DNA from: Mercurialis annua | Taxonomy: Eukaryota > Streptophyta > Magnoliopsida > Malpighiales > Euphorbiaceae | DNA: 64,000 nt | Assembly: GCF_937616625.2 (NCBI RefSeq) | Contig: NC_065573.1 | Span: 5,595,001-5,659,000, forward strand | Direction of reading: 5' to 3' | Shown here: in pieces, positions 1 through 11,696 of the stretch | Numbering within the stretch: position 1 is the stretch's first letter | Layout of the letters: each line of letters begins with the position of its first letter | The notes under the pieces: generated by a model | The model's database searches: none | Told to the model about the DNA's origin: nothing | The model's input: the letters and a program-made list of their open reading frames with translations, nothing else | Translations under genes and position numbers: made by a program

Positions 1-481
1 CGGCCCGTTCTGTCCAGCAGAACCGGTTATTGAACCGGTTGACTCACTGCCAATGCAGAAATCAGAGTGGACCGGACCTACGACCAGTTCAACCCAGCAG
101 GTCCGGTCGAATGAAAGATAATCCTCTTAGGTACAACATATCCAAAGGGCAGCCCGATCCGACGGTTAAATTGGGAGATATTGACGTTTTACTAGAGCAT
201 AGCAGATTTGGAAAACATGCAAACATTGTTTCGATAACAATCCGGAAATAAATCAATTCAACATCAAATACTTAAAGGTTCAAGGGGTACACATAAGTCA
301 TTCAACATGACACAACCAAGGTACCACATATGCTAATTCGCACATAAATCAATCCGAAAACAAGTCGGAAGCACAACGAGAACAAGTCGAAGTTAAAACA
401 CAACCAAAGTCCATCACAAACCAAACTTTAAACGGACAACCAACCACCAAAACAAGTTATAAAAAAATACGGGTTATTACA
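1..481 (-). mobile_element. LTR end of a retrotransposon (partial, cut by window edge)
   Basis: This stretch is not satellite. It ends in GGGTTATTACA at 481, directly against satellite that resumes at 482. Read on the minus strand it starts TGTAATAACCC, close to the TGTAATATCCC and TGTAATACCC starts of the two related LTRs at 33165 and 40538. It also holds a perfect 10-bp stem (70-79 with 99-108) and two nearby AACCGGTT palindromes, placed 370-480 bp from the TG end. The solo LTR at 33165 likewise carries a hairpin cluster near its TG end. The other end and any target-site duplication lie outside the window. A 73-codon open frame at 30-251 matches no family I recognise and is probably chance. 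Confidence 0.6.
70..108. repeat. Inverted repeat (10-bp stem) in the left LTR fragment
   Basis: GACCGGACCT at 70-79 is the exact reverse complement of AGGTCCGGTC at 99-108, with a 19-nt loop. Two AACCGGTT palindromes lie just upstream at about 21-40. The function is unknown. Confidence 0.7.
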
Positions 482-1247
482 ACCTTTTTATCGATTTAGG
501 CCAAACATTAACAAACGGTACGAAACAAATCCAAACGTTGAACCTTTTTAGCGATTTAAGCAAAACGTTTACAAACGTTACGAAACAAATCCAAACGTTA
601 AACCTTTTTAGCGATTTAAGCCAAACGTTTACAAACGTTACGAAACAAATCCAAACGTTTCATCGTTTTTGCGATATAAGCCAGACGTTTACAAATGTTA
701 CGAAACAAATCCAAACGTTTCGCCTTTTTAGCAATTTAGGCCAAACGTTAACAAACGTTATAAAACAAATCCAAATGTTTCACCTTTTTAGCGATTTAAG
801 ACAAATGTTTACAAACGTTAAGAAAAAAAACCAAACGTTTAAAACGTTACGAAATAAATCCAAACGTTTCACATTTTTAGCTATTAAACCTTTACAAATA
901 TTACGAAATAAAACCAAGCGTTTCAACTTTTCAGCAATTTAAGCCAAACGTTTACAAACGTTTACAATGGTACAAAAATAATCCAAATGTTTCACCTTTT
1001 GAGCGATTTAAGCGAAGCGTTTATAATCGCTACGAAAAAAATCCAAATGTTTCATGTTTTTAGCAATTTAAGCCAAACGTTTACAAACGTTACGAAACAA
1101 ATCCAAGCGTTTCTCCTTTTTAGCAACTTAAGCCAAACGTATAAATACGTTACGAAACAAATCAAAGCGTTTCACCTTTTTAGCAATTTATGCCAAATGT
1201 TTACAGAAGTTACGAAACAAATCCAAACGTTTCACCTTTTTAGTTTG
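482..1247 (+). repeat. Satellite, plus orientation; left copy of block W
   Basis: About 13 monomers. 484-975 matches 55388-55885 closely, including the rare variants CGATTTAGGCC, GTTGAACC, GCGATATAAGCCAGACG and TAGCTATTAAACC. From about 965 the match jumps to 60475-60755, sharing TTTATAATCGCTACG and ACGTATAAATACG/ACGTATAAACACG-type variants. The segment is therefore a rearranged copy of the right part of the window with about 4.6 kb missing. The junction at about 950-975 contains a duplicated GTTTACAA and an aberrant ACAATGGTAC. Confidence 0.85.
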
Positions 1248-4137
1248 GCTTAAGTCGCTAAAATGGGGAAACGTTTGGATTTGTTTCGTAACGTTTGTAA
1301 ATGTTTGGCTTAAATCGCTAAAAAGGTGAAACGTTTGGTTTTGTTTCGTGACGTTTTAAACGCTTGGCTTAAATCGCTAAAAAGGTGAAACGCTTGGATT
1401 TGTTTCGTCACGTTTGTAAATGTTTGGCATAAACTGCTAAAATGGGGAAACGTTTTTATTTGTTTCTTAACGTTTATAAACGTTTGGCTTAAACCGCTAA
1501 AAAGGTGAAACGTTTGGTTTTGTTTCGTAACGTTTGTAAATGTTTGGCTTAAATCGCTAAAAAGGTGAAACGCTTGGATTTGTGTCGTAAGTTTTAAACG
1601 TTTGGATTAAGTAGCTAAAATGGGTAAACGTTTGGATTAGTTTTGTAACGTTTCTAAACGCTTGGCTTAAATCGCTAAAAAGGTGAAACGTTTGCTTTTG
1701 TTTCGTAACGTTTCTAAACGTTTGACTTAAATCGCTAAAAATGTGAAACGTTTGCTTTTATTTCGTAACGTTTGTAAATGTTTGGCTTAAATTGCTAAAA
1801 AGGTGAAACACTTGGATTTGTTTCGTAACGTTTGTACACGTTTGGTTTTGTTTTGTAATGTTCATAAATGTTTGGCTTCAATCACTAATAAGGCGAAAAG
1901 TTTGGATTTGTTTCGTAATATTTGTAAACATTTGGCTTAAATTGCAAAAAAATGTGAAACACTTGGATTTGTATCGTAACGTTTGTAAACATTTGGCTTA
2001 AATTGCTAAAAAAAGTTGAAACGTTTGGATTTGTTTCGTAACGTTTTAAACGTTTGGTTTTATTTCGTATCGTTTGTAAACATTTGACTTCAATCGCTAA
2101 AAAGGTGAAACGTTTGGATTTGTTTCATTACGTTTGTAGACGGTTGGCATAAATCGCTAAATTTGTGAAACGTTTCCATTTGTTTCGTAACGTTTCTAAA
2201 CCTTTGGCTGCAATCACTATAAAGGGGAAACATTTAGATTTCTTTCATAACGTTTGTAAACGTTCGGCTTAAATTGATAATAAGGTGAAACACTTGGATT
2301 TGTTTTGTAACGTTTGTATTAAATCGCAAAACATGTGAAACACTTGGATTTGTTTCGTAACGTTTGTAAACTTTTGGCTTAAATCGCTAAAAAGGGGAAA
2401 CGTTTGGATTTGTTTCATAACGTTTGTACATGTTTGGCTAAAATCGCTAAAAAGGTGAAACGTTTGGATTTGTTTGAAGCGTTTGTAAACGTTTGGCTTA
2501 TATCGCTAAAATGGGGAACCATTTAGATTTGTTTGTAAACGTTTGGCTTATATCGCTAAAATGGGGAACCATTTGGATTTGTTTCGTAACGTTTGTAAGT
2601 GTTTGGCTTAAATCGCTAAAAAGGTTAAACGTTTGGATTTGTTTCGTAACGTTAGTAAACATTTGGGTTAAATCGCTAAAATGGGGAAACGCTAGGATTT
2701 GTTTCGTAACGTTTGTCTTAAATAGCTAAAATGGGGAAAATTTTGGATTCGTTTCGTAACGTTTGTAAACGTTTGGTTTAAATCGCTAAAAATGTGAAAC
2801 GTTAGGTTTTGTTCCGTATCGTTTGTATATGTTTGGCTTAAATCGCTGAAAAGGTGAAACGTTTGGATTTGTTTCGTAACGTTTACAAACGTTTGGCTTA
2901 AATCGCTAAAAAGATGAAATGTTTGGTTTTGTTTCATAACGTTTATAAACGTTTAACTTAAATCGCAAAAAATGGAAAACATTTGCTTTTATTTCATAAC
3001 GTTTGTAAATGTTTAGCTTAAATTGCTAAAAAGGTGAAACACTTGGATTTGTTTCGTAACGTTTGTACACGTTTGGTTTTGTTTCGTAATGTTCATAAAT
3101 GTTTGGCTTCAATCACTAATAAGGCGAAATGTTTGGATTTGTTTCGTAATATTTATAAACGTTTGGCTTAATTTTCAAAAAAGGTGAAACACTTGGATTT
3201 TTTTCGTAACATTTGTAAAAGTTTGGCTTAAATTGCTAAAAAAAAGTTGAAACGTTTGGATTTGTTTCGTAACATTTTAAACGTTTGGTTTTATTTCGTA
3301 ACTTTTGTAAACGTTTGACTTCAATCGTTGAAAAGGTGAAACGTTTGGATTTGTTTCGTAACGTTTGTAAACGTTTACTTTAAATCGCTAAAAAGGTGGA
3401 ACGTTTGGATTTGTTTTGTAAGGTTTGTAAACGTTTAGCTTAAACTGCTAAAATGGTGAAATGTTTGGATTTATTTCATAACGTTTGTAAACGTTTGGCT
3501 TAAATCGCTAAAAAGGTGAAACGTTTGGATTTGTTTCGTAACTTTTGCAAATGTTTGGCTTAAATCGCTAAAACGGTGAAACGTTTGGATTTGTTTCGTA
3601 ACGTTTTTAAACATTTGGCTTAAATCACTAAAAAAGTGAAACGTTTGAATTTGTTTCGTGACGTTTGTAAACGCTGTGCGTAAATTGCTAAAAAGGTGAA
3701 ACGCTTGGATTTGTTTCGTAACGTTTGTAAACGTTTTGCTTAAATCGCTAAAATGGGGAAACATTTGGATTTGTTTCGTAACGTATATTAACTTTGGCTT
3801 AAATCGCTAAAAAGGTGAAACATTTGGTTTTGTTTCGTAACGTTTCTAAACGTTTGGCATAAATTGCTTAAAAGGTGAAACGCTTGGATTTGTTTCGTAA
3901 TGTTTGTACACGTTTGGCTTAAATCGATAAAATGGGGAAACGTTTGGATTTGTTTCGTAACGTTTGTAAACGTTTGGCTTAAATCGCTGAAAAGGTGAAA
4001 CGTTTAGATTTGTGTCGTGACGTTTGAAAACGCTTGGCTTAAATATCTAAAAAGGTGAAATGCTTGGATTTTTTTCGTAACGTTTGGCTGAAATCGCTAA
4101 AAGGGTGAAACGTTTGGATTTGTTTCGTGACATTTGT
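1248..4137 (-). repeat. Satellite, minus-orientation domain
   Basis: At 1243-1250 the array flips: a plus monomer ending CCTTTTTAG runs directly into TTTGGCTTAAGTCGC. All monomers to 4137 read GTTTGGCTTAAATCGC, AAAGGTGAAACG, GTTTCGTAACG, the reverse complement of the plus form. Several monomers are shortened (for example near 1590, 1850 and 2310). The last 300 bp (about 3840-4137) resembles the minus arm of HOR-A: TTGCTTAAAAGGTG, TGTACACG and ATCGATAAAATGG appear in the same order as at 6610-6700. The domain is broken at 4138 by a non-satellite insert. Confidence 0.9.
1720..3370 (-). repeat. Tandem duplication within the minus domain, about 1231-bp offset
   Basis: About 1720-2140 and 2950-3370 share a run of unusual variants: a shortened monomer with TGTACACGTTTGG, GTAATGTTCATAAATG, CAATCACTAATAAGGCG, and a stretched A-run before GTTGAAACG. 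AGGTGAAACACTTGG begins at 1801 and again at 3032. This gives a local higher-order period of 1231 bp with two copies. Confidence 0.75.
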
Positions 4138-4138
4138 A

Positions 4139-4233
4139 ACGTCATCCTCACCTTCCTACGGCTTATCACCGGCAGTCTGCTCAGAGTTCCAAACTCAACA
4201 GTGGCAACTAAAACGAGGGTTGCGCTCGTTGCA
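4139..4233 (-). pseudogene. rrn16: Fragment of plastid 16S rRNA gene
   Basis: Read on the minus strand, this segment carries the conserved bacterial/plastid 16S landmarks in the correct order: AACGAGCGCAACCCTCG, TTTAGTTGCCA, GAGTTTGGAAC, AGACTGCCGGTGATAAGCC, then GGAAGGTGAGGATGACG. These lie in the 3' third of the gene. Only about 95 nt remain and several positions differ from the plastid consensus as I recall it, for example CTCTGAGC where CCCTGAAC is expected. It cannot form a functional rRNA. The match is from memory of a highly conserved region; mitochondrial 18S is a less likely alternative. Confidence 0.8.
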
Positions 4234-4693
4234 GGGAGCGACAAAGATAGTTATTAAACTGTTACCACCGCTTAAAAAAATTCCTCATACAGTAGCTACG
4301 GGAAGATAAAACTCCTTTTAGAAGTATCAATACAGTCACATGAATCGTTGATGGATACTGGGCGTTGTGCGTATCGACACGGGAACCCACCGGAGCCGTA
4401 GCGAAAGAGAGTCGTCATAGGGCAATTGAAGACCTTCATTCATATCTAAGCAAGAAAAGGATTGTCTTTTTAAGTACATCCCCGGAAAGGCCTTTCCTAA
4501 CTTATCCTTCGCGGTCTATCTCGAATCGTCTGAATTCACACTTTTGGATAGGCATGTTTGCAAAATCCAAAGTAAATTGTTGATAAAACTCCAAAATGAC
4601 ATTTTCCTTTGACCCAAATTTTGTTTTTTCCTTATCATTCAGAAAAGATAAGAAAATCTTAGAATAGCACACATTCTCTAAAATTTCTCTTCG

Positions 4694-4771
4694 CGGATTG
4701 TAATCTCTAATAAAAAACACAGCTCCATGAGCAAAAGCTCCTGTCATGATGAATCCTGCGATGTATTGGTG
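4694..4771 (-). pseudogene. psaB: Fragment of plastid psaB (photosystem I core)
   Basis: The minus-strand frame gives 26 residues containing [17 protein letters not shown] and FFIRDYNP, the very conserved transmembrane stretch of the photosystem I P700 apoprotein A2. At most one conservative change (Val for Ile) is visible. The similarity starts and stops abruptly: upstream residues (ISGK) and downstream residues (RREILENV) do not belong to PsaB. This is therefore a 78-bp relic joined to unrelated DNA, not a gene. The full protein is about 734 residues. Confidence 0.75.
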
Positions 4772-5312
4772 CTTTCCGGAAATGGCAGAAATCTACGACA
4801 CTAGAGTAGAGAAGACTATGTCTCGCGATCTGGAAATATCTGCGAGATTCATACTGAAACCCTCAACAGATCGAACCCCAACCTTTGTGAACACTTATAT
4901 CAATACCTCTATCGGGCCACTCAGGAAAGCTTGACGTAAAGACTCTACGGATAGACGAATACATAGAGTTGAACATAGTAAAATAAGAAATTGAAAGATT
5001 TCGTTGAAATTGTTCGTTTGAAAATTTCCTGAAAAGCTAATCATAGGTTCTTCTCCCCATCAGAACAATAGGGCCGTTGGTCTCGCCGTGACCGTCTCTT
5101 GAATTCTCAAAACTTCTGTCACTACACCCCTGCAGGGGCAGAGAACGCAAATCTTTTAGATAAACCTCTTAAAGAAATAGAAGGTCTAGTATATTGGGAT
5201 GTGTGATTTGATTGAAATTCTGATTTTACAGTTTTGGAATAAAAGAAAAACTGTTCTCGGAGAAAGATAGTGACTTGCACAACAAACCTGCACTTGCATG
5301 CTCTCTCGCTGT

Positions 5313-6482
5313 GCTTAAATCGCTAAAAAGGTGAAACACTTGAATTTGTTTCGTAATGTTTGGATTATATCGCTAAAATGGGGAAACGTTTGGATTTGTT
5401 TCGTAACGTTTATAAACGTTTGGCTTATATCGATAAAAAGGTGAAACGTTTGGTTTTGTTTTGTGTCGTTTGCAAATGTTTGGCTTAAATTGCTTAAAAG
5501 GTGAAACGCTTGGATTTGTTTCGTAACGTTTGTACACATTTGGCTTCAATCGATAAAATGGGAAACGTTTGGATCTGTTTCATAACGTTTGTTAAAGTTT
5601 GTAAAGTTTTCACCTTTTCAGAGATTTAAGCCAAACGTTTACAAACGTTACGAAAGAAATCCAAATGTTTCCCCATTATAGCGATTTAAGCGAAACCTTT
5701 AAAACGTTACGAAAGAAATCCAAATGTTTCGTAACGCTTACAAACGTTATGAAACAAAACAAAACGTTTAACCTTTTTAGCAATTTAAGCCAATCGTTTA
5801 CAAACTTTACGATACAAAACCAAACGTTTCACCTTTTTAGCGATTTAAGCCACGTTTAAAATGTTACGAAACAAATCCAAACATTTCATAATGTTTACAA
5901 ATGTTATGAAACAAAACCAAACAATTCACCTTTTTAGCGATTTAAGTCAAACGTTTACAACCGTTACAAAACAAATCCAAACGTTTCCCCTTTTTGGCAA
6001 TTTAAGCCAAACGTTTACAAACGTTACAAAACAAATCCAAACGTTTCCCCTTTTTATCGATTTAAGCCAAACGTTTACAAACGTAACGAAACAAATCCAA
6101 ACGTTTCTCCTTTCTCGCGATTTAAGCCAAACGTTTACAAACGTTACGAAACAAATCCAAACGTTTCCCCTTTTTTGCAATTTAAGCCAAACGTTTACAA
6201 ACATTACGAAACAAATCCAAACGTTTCATCATTTTAGCGATTTAAGCCAAACGTTTACTAACGCTACGAAACAAATCCAAACATTTCACCTTTTTAGCGA
6301 TTTAAACCAAACGTTTACAAACATTACAAAACAAATACAAACGTTTCACCTTTTTAGCAATTTAAGCCAAACGTTTACAAACGTTACAGAATAAATCCAA
6401 ACGTTTCACCTTTTTAGCAATTTAAACCGAACTTTAACAAACATTACGCAACAAAACCAAAAATTTCACCTTTTAGCGATCT
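5313..6482. repeat. HOR-A unit 0 (internally deleted)
   Basis: 5313-5600 is minus and matches the start of the HOR-A minus arm (5411-5603 corresponds to 6541-6732). At about 5600 the sequence jumps from GTTTGTTAAAGTTTG to CACCTTTTCAGAGATTTAAG in plus orientation, the position equivalent to about 8220 in unit 1. Some 1.45 kb of the standard unit is missing. The plus arm (5600-6482) keeps full-length variants such as AACGTTTCCCC and CCTTTCTCGCG that the inner units have lost but truncated unit 6 retains. Confidence 0.8.
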
Positions 6483-9090
6483 AAACGTTTGCTTAAAAAT
6501 TGCTAAAAAGGGGAAACGTTTGGATTTGTTTCGTAACATTTATAAACGTTTGGCTTATATCGCTAAAAAGGTGAAACGTTTGGTTTTGTTTCGTGTCGTT
6601 TGCAAATGTTTGGCTTAAATTGCTTAAAAGGTGAAACGCTTGGATTTGTTTCGTAACGTTTGTACACGTTTGGCTTCAATCGATAAAATGGGAAATGTTT
6701 GGATTTGTTTCGTAACGTTTGTTAAAGTTTGGCTTAAATCGCTAAAAAAATAAACCTTTGGATTTGTTTCGTGACGTTTGTAAACGCTTGGCTTATATCG
6801 CTAAAAAGGTGAAATGATTGGATTTGTTTCGTAACATTTGTAAACGTTTGGCTTAAATCGCAAAAATGGGGAAGCGTTTGGATTTCTTTCGTAGCGTTTA
6901 TAAACGTTCGGCTTAAATGGCTAAAAAAGTGAAACGTTTGGTTTTGTTTCCTAACGTTTGTAAATGTTTGGCTTAAATTGCTAAAAAGGTGAAACGCTTG
7001 GATTTGTTTCGTAACGTTTTAAACATTTCGCTTAAATTGCAAAAATGGGTAAACTTTTTGATTTATTTCGTAACGTTTATACACGTTTGGCTTAAATTGC
7101 TAAAAAGGTGAAACGTTTGTTTTTGTTTCGTAACGTTTCTAAACATTTGGCTTAAATCGCTAAAAAGGTGAAACGTTTGGATTTGTTTCGTAACTTTTGT
7201 TAACGTTTGGCTTAAATCGCTAAAAAGGTGAAACGTTTGGATTTGTTTCGTAACGTTTGTAAACGTTTCGCTTGAATCGCTAAAATGGGGAAATGCTTGG
7301 ATTTGTTTCATAACATTTGTAAACGTTTGGCTTAAATCGCTAAATTGGGGAAACATTTGGCTTTGTTTCGTAACCTTTATAAATGTTTGGTATAAATCGC
7401 TAAAAACGGGAAACGTTTGGTTTTGATACGTAACGTTTGTAAACGTTTGGCTTAAATCGGTAAAAAGGTCAAACGTTTGGATTTGTTTCGTAGCGTTTAC
7501 AAACGTTTGGCTTAAATTGCTAAAAAGATGAAATGTTTGGTTTTGTTTCGTAACGTTTATAAACGTTTGGCTTAAATCGCAAAAAATGTGAAACGTTTGG
7601 TTTTGTTTCGTAACGTTTGTGCACGTTTTGCTTAAATCTCTAAAATGGGGAAACGTTTGGTTTTAGTTCGTAATGTTCGTAAACGTTTGGCTTCAATCGC
7701 TTAAAAGGCGAAACGTTTGGATTTGTTTCGTAACGTTTGGCTTACCTTGCTAAAAAGGTGAAATTCATGGCTTTGTTTCGTAACGTTTGTAAACGTTTGG
7801 TTTAATTTCGTAATGTTTGAAACGATTGGATTTAAAACGTTATGAAACAAATCCAAATGTTTCACTTTTTAGCAATTTAAGCCACGTTTACAAATTATAA
7901 TAAATAAAACTAAAAGTTTCACCTTTTTAGCGATTTAAGCCGAACGATTGCAAACGTTATAAAACAAAACCAAACGTTTCACCTTTTTAGCAATTTCAGC
8001 CGAACGTTTACCAACGTTACAAAACAAATCCAAACGTTTCCCCTTTTCAGCGATTTAAGCCAATTGTTTACAACGTTTTTAAACAAATCCTAACATTTCA
8101 CCTTTTTAGAAATTTAAGCCAAACGTTTACAAACGATACGAAAAAAATCTAGACGTTTCACCTTTTTAGCGATTTAAGCCAAACGTTTACAAATGTTACG
8201 AAACAAATCCAAGCGTTTCACCTTTTTAGAGATTTAAGCCAAACGTTTACAAACGTTACGAAAGAAATCCAAACGTTTCCCCATTTTAGCGATTTAAGAG
8301 AAACCTTTAAAACGTTACGAAACAAATCCAAATGTTTCGTAACGCTTACAAACGTTATGAAACAAAACAAAACGTTTAACCTTTTTAGCAATTTAAGCCA
8401 ATCGTTTACAAACTTTACGATACAAAACCAAACGTTTCACCTTTTTAGCGATTTAAGCCACGTTTAAAATGTTACGAAACAAATCCAAACATTTCATAAT
8501 GTTTACAAATGTTATGAAACAAAACCAAACAATTCACCTTTTTAGCGATTTAAGTCAAACGTTTACAAACGTTACAAAACAAATCCAAATGTTCCCCTTT
8601 TTAGCAATTTAAGCCAAACATTTACAAACGTTACAAAACAAATCCAAACGTTTCACCTTTTTGTCGATTTAAGCCAAACGTTTACAAACGTAACGAAACA
8701 AATCCAAACGTTTCTCCTTTTTCGTGATTTAAGCCAAACGTTTACAAACGTGACGAAACAAATACAAACGTTTCCCCTTTTTTGCAATTTAAGCCAAACG
8801 TTTACAAACACTACGAAACAAATCCAAACGTTTCATCATTTTAGCGATTTAAGCCAAACGTTTACTAATGCTACGAAAAAAATCCAAACATTTCACCTTT
8901 TTAGCGATTTAAACCAAACGTTTACAAACATTACAAAACAAATCCAAACGTTTCACCTTTTTAGCAATTTAAGCCAAACGTTTACAAACGTTACAGAATA
9001 AATCCAAACGTTTCACCTTTCTAGCGATTTAAACCGAACTTTTTCAAACATTACGCAACAAAACCAAACATTTCACCTTTTTAGCGATCT
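6483..9090. repeat. HOR-A unit 1 (2608 bp; minus arm then plus arm)
   Basis: Starts at the AAACGTTT on the plus-to-minus switch (GATCTAAACGTTTGCTT). The minus arm runs to about 7835 and the plus arm from about 7836 to 9090; the return switch is at GGATTTAAAACGTTATG. The unit differs from later copies by two extra A at the start of the minus arm. Diagnostic variants are GAACGATTGC at 7942, TGTGCACG at about 7618 and TAGCGTTTAC at about 7490. Confidence 0.9.
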
Positions 9091-11696
9091 AAACGTTTGC
9101 TTAAATTGCTAAAAAGGGGAAATAGGTGGATTTGTTTCGTAACGTTTATAAACGTTTGGCTTATATCGCTAAAAAGGTGAAACGTTTGGTTTTGTTTCGT
9201 GTCGTTTGCAAATGTTTGGCTTAAATTGCTTAAAAGGTGAAACGCTTGGATTTGTTTCGTAACGTTTGTACACGTTTGGCTTCAATCGATAAAATGGGAA
9301 ATGTTTGGATTTGTTTCGTAACGTTTGTTAAAGTTTGGCTTAAATCGCTAAAAAAATAAACCTTTGGATTTGTTTCGTGACGTTTGTAAACGCTGGGCTT
9401 ATATCGCTAAAAAGGTGAAATGATTGGATTTGTTTCGTAACATTTGTAAACGTTTGGCTTAAATCGCAAAAATGGGGAAACGTTTGAATTTGTTTCGTAG
9501 CGTTTATAAACGTTCGGCTTAAATGGCTAAAAAAGTGAAACGTTTGGTTTTGTTTCCTAACGTTTGTAAATGTTTGGCTTAAATTGCTAAAAAGGTGAAA
9601 CGCTTGGATTTGTTTCGTAACGTTTTAAACATTTCGCTTAAATTGCAAAAATGGGTAAACTTTTTGATTTATTTCGTAACGTTTATACACGTTTGGCTTA
9701 AATTGCTAAAAAGGTGAAACGTTTGTTTTTGTTTCGTAACGTTTCTAAACATTTGGCCTAAATCGCTAAAAAGGTGAAACGTTTGGATTTGTTTCGTAAC
9801 TTTTGTTAACGTTTGGCTTAAATCGCTAAAAAGGTGAAACGTTTGGATTTGTTTCGTAACGTTTGTAAACGTTTCGCTTGAATCGCTAAAATGGGGAAAT
9901 GCTTGGATTTGTTTCGTAACATTTGTAAACGTTTGGCTTAAATCGCTAAATTGGGGAAACATTTGGCTTTGTTTCGTAACCTTTATAAATGTTTGGTATA
10001 AATCGCTAAAAACGGGAAACGTTTGGTTTTGATACGTAACGTTTGTAAACGTTTGGCTTAAATCGGTAAAAAGGTCAAACGTTTGGATTTGTTTCGTAAC
10101 GTTTACAAACGTTTGGCTTAAATTGCTAAAAAGATGAAATGTTTGGTTTTGTTTCGTAACGTTTATAAACGTTTGGCTTAAATCGCAAAAAATGTGAAAC
10201 GTTTGGTTTTGTTTCGTAACGTTTGTGCACGTTTTGCTTAAATCTCTAAAATGGGGAAACGTTTTGTTTTAGTTCGTAATGTTCGTAAACGTTTGGCTTC
10301 AATCGCTCAAAAGGCGAAACGTTTGGATTTGTTTCGTAACGTTTGGCTTACCTTGCTAAAAAGGTGAAATTCATGGCTTTGTTTCGTAACGTTTGTAAAA
10401 GTTTGGTTTTATTTCGTAATGTTTGAAACGCTTGGATTTAAAACGTTATGAAACAAATCCAAATGTTTCACTTTTTAGCAATTTAAGACACGTTTACAAA
10501 TTATAATAAATAAAACTAAAAGTTTCACCTTTTTAGCGATTTAAGCCGAACGATTGCAAACGTTATAAAACAAAACCAAACGTTTCACCTTTTTAGCAAT
10601 TTCAGCCGAACGTTTACCAACGTTACAAAACAAATCCAAACGTTTCCCCTTTTCAGCAATTTAAGCCAAACGTTTACAACGTTTTTAAACAAATCCTAAC
10701 ATTTCACCTTTTTAGAAATTTAAGCCAAACGTTTACAAACGATACGAAAAAAATCTAGACGTTTCACCTTTTTAGCGATATAAGCCAAACGTTTACAAAT
10801 GTTACGAAACAAATCCAAGCGTTTCACCTTTTTAGAGATTTAAGCCAAACGTTTACAAACGTTACGAAAGAAATCCAAACGTTTCCCCATTTTAGCGATT
10901 TAAGCGAAACCTTTAAAACGTTACGAAACAAATCCAAATGTTTCGTAACGCTTACAAACGTTATGAAACAAAACAAAACGTTTAACCTTTTTAGCAATTT
11001 AAGCCAATCGTTTACAAACTTTACGATACAAAACCAAACGTTTCACCTTTTTAGCGATTTAAGCCACGTTTAAAATGTTACGAAACAAATCCAAACATTT
11101 CATAATGTTTACAAATGTTATGAAACAAAACCAAACAATTCACCTTTTTAGCGATTTAAGTCAAACGTTTACAAACGTTACAAAACAAATCCAAATGTTC
11201 CCCTTTTTAGCAATTTAAGCCAAACATTTACAAACGTTACAAAACAAATCCAAACGTTTCACCTTTTTGTCGATTTAAGCCAAACGTTTACAAACGTAAC
11301 GAAACAAATCCAAACGTTTCTCCTTTTTCGCGATTTAAGCCAAACGTTTACAAACGTGACGAAACAAATACAAACGTTTCCCCTTTTTTGCAATTTAAGC
11401 CAAACGTTTACAAACACTACGAAACAAATCCAAACGTTTCATCATTTTAGCGATTTAAGCCAAACGTTTACTAATGCTACGAAAAAAATCCAAACATTTC
11501 ACCTTTTTAGCGATTTAAACCAAACGTTTACAAACATTACAAAACAAATCCAAACGTTTCACCTTTTTAGCAATTTAAGCCAAACGTTTACAAACGTTAC
11601 AGAATAAATCCAAACGTTTCACCTTTTTAGCGATTTAAACCGAACTTTTTCAAACATTACGCAACAAAACCAAACATTTCACCTTTTTAGCGATCT
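9091..11696. repeat. HOR-A unit 2 (2606 bp)
   Basis: Same architecture as unit 1, with the return switch at about 10440. Near-identical to its neighbours over the full length. Variants: GAACGATTGC at 10548, TGTGCACG near 10225, TAACGTTTAC near 10100 and GCGATATAAGCC at about 10785. Confidence 0.92.

Larger units (their letters stand above)
4138..5312. other. Mosaic insert with plastid-derived DNA (NUPT-like)
   Basis: About 1175 bp of non-satellite DNA lies inside minus-orientation satellite. Two pieces are recognisable as plastid: a 16S rRNA fragment (about 4139-4233) and a psaB fragment (4694-4771). They are not neighbours in the plastid genome, and the DNA between and around them belongs to neither, so the insert is a mosaic rather than one copied stretch. 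The remaining parts (about 4240-4690 and 4780-5312) I could not assign; plastid or mitochondrial origin is possible. No long open frame runs through it, although short chance frames occur on both strands (4365-4583, 4502-4747, 4746-4934). The flanks 3840-4137 and 5313-5600 are related HOR-A minus-arm satellite, so insertion into an existing array is likely. Confidence 0.65.

Noticed and set aside
30..251. 73-codon frame at the left edge as a gag remnant
   Set aside because: No zinc knuckle or gag motif, and it lies within the inferred LTR near a hairpin; best explained as chance.
482..4137. CENP-B-box-like motif in TTTCGTAACGTTTG
   Set aside because: Only TTCG agrees with the known box; the CGGG core is absent. 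It does not show that the satellite is centromeric.
4139..4233. Functional rRNA gene
   Set aside because: Only about 95 nt of a roughly 1.5-kb gene, with substitutions in conserved positions.
4502..4747. 81-codon minus-strand frame as a photosystem protein gene
   Set aside because: Only about 26 codons match PsaB; the rest is unrelated and the frame is a chance fusion inside a mosaic insert.
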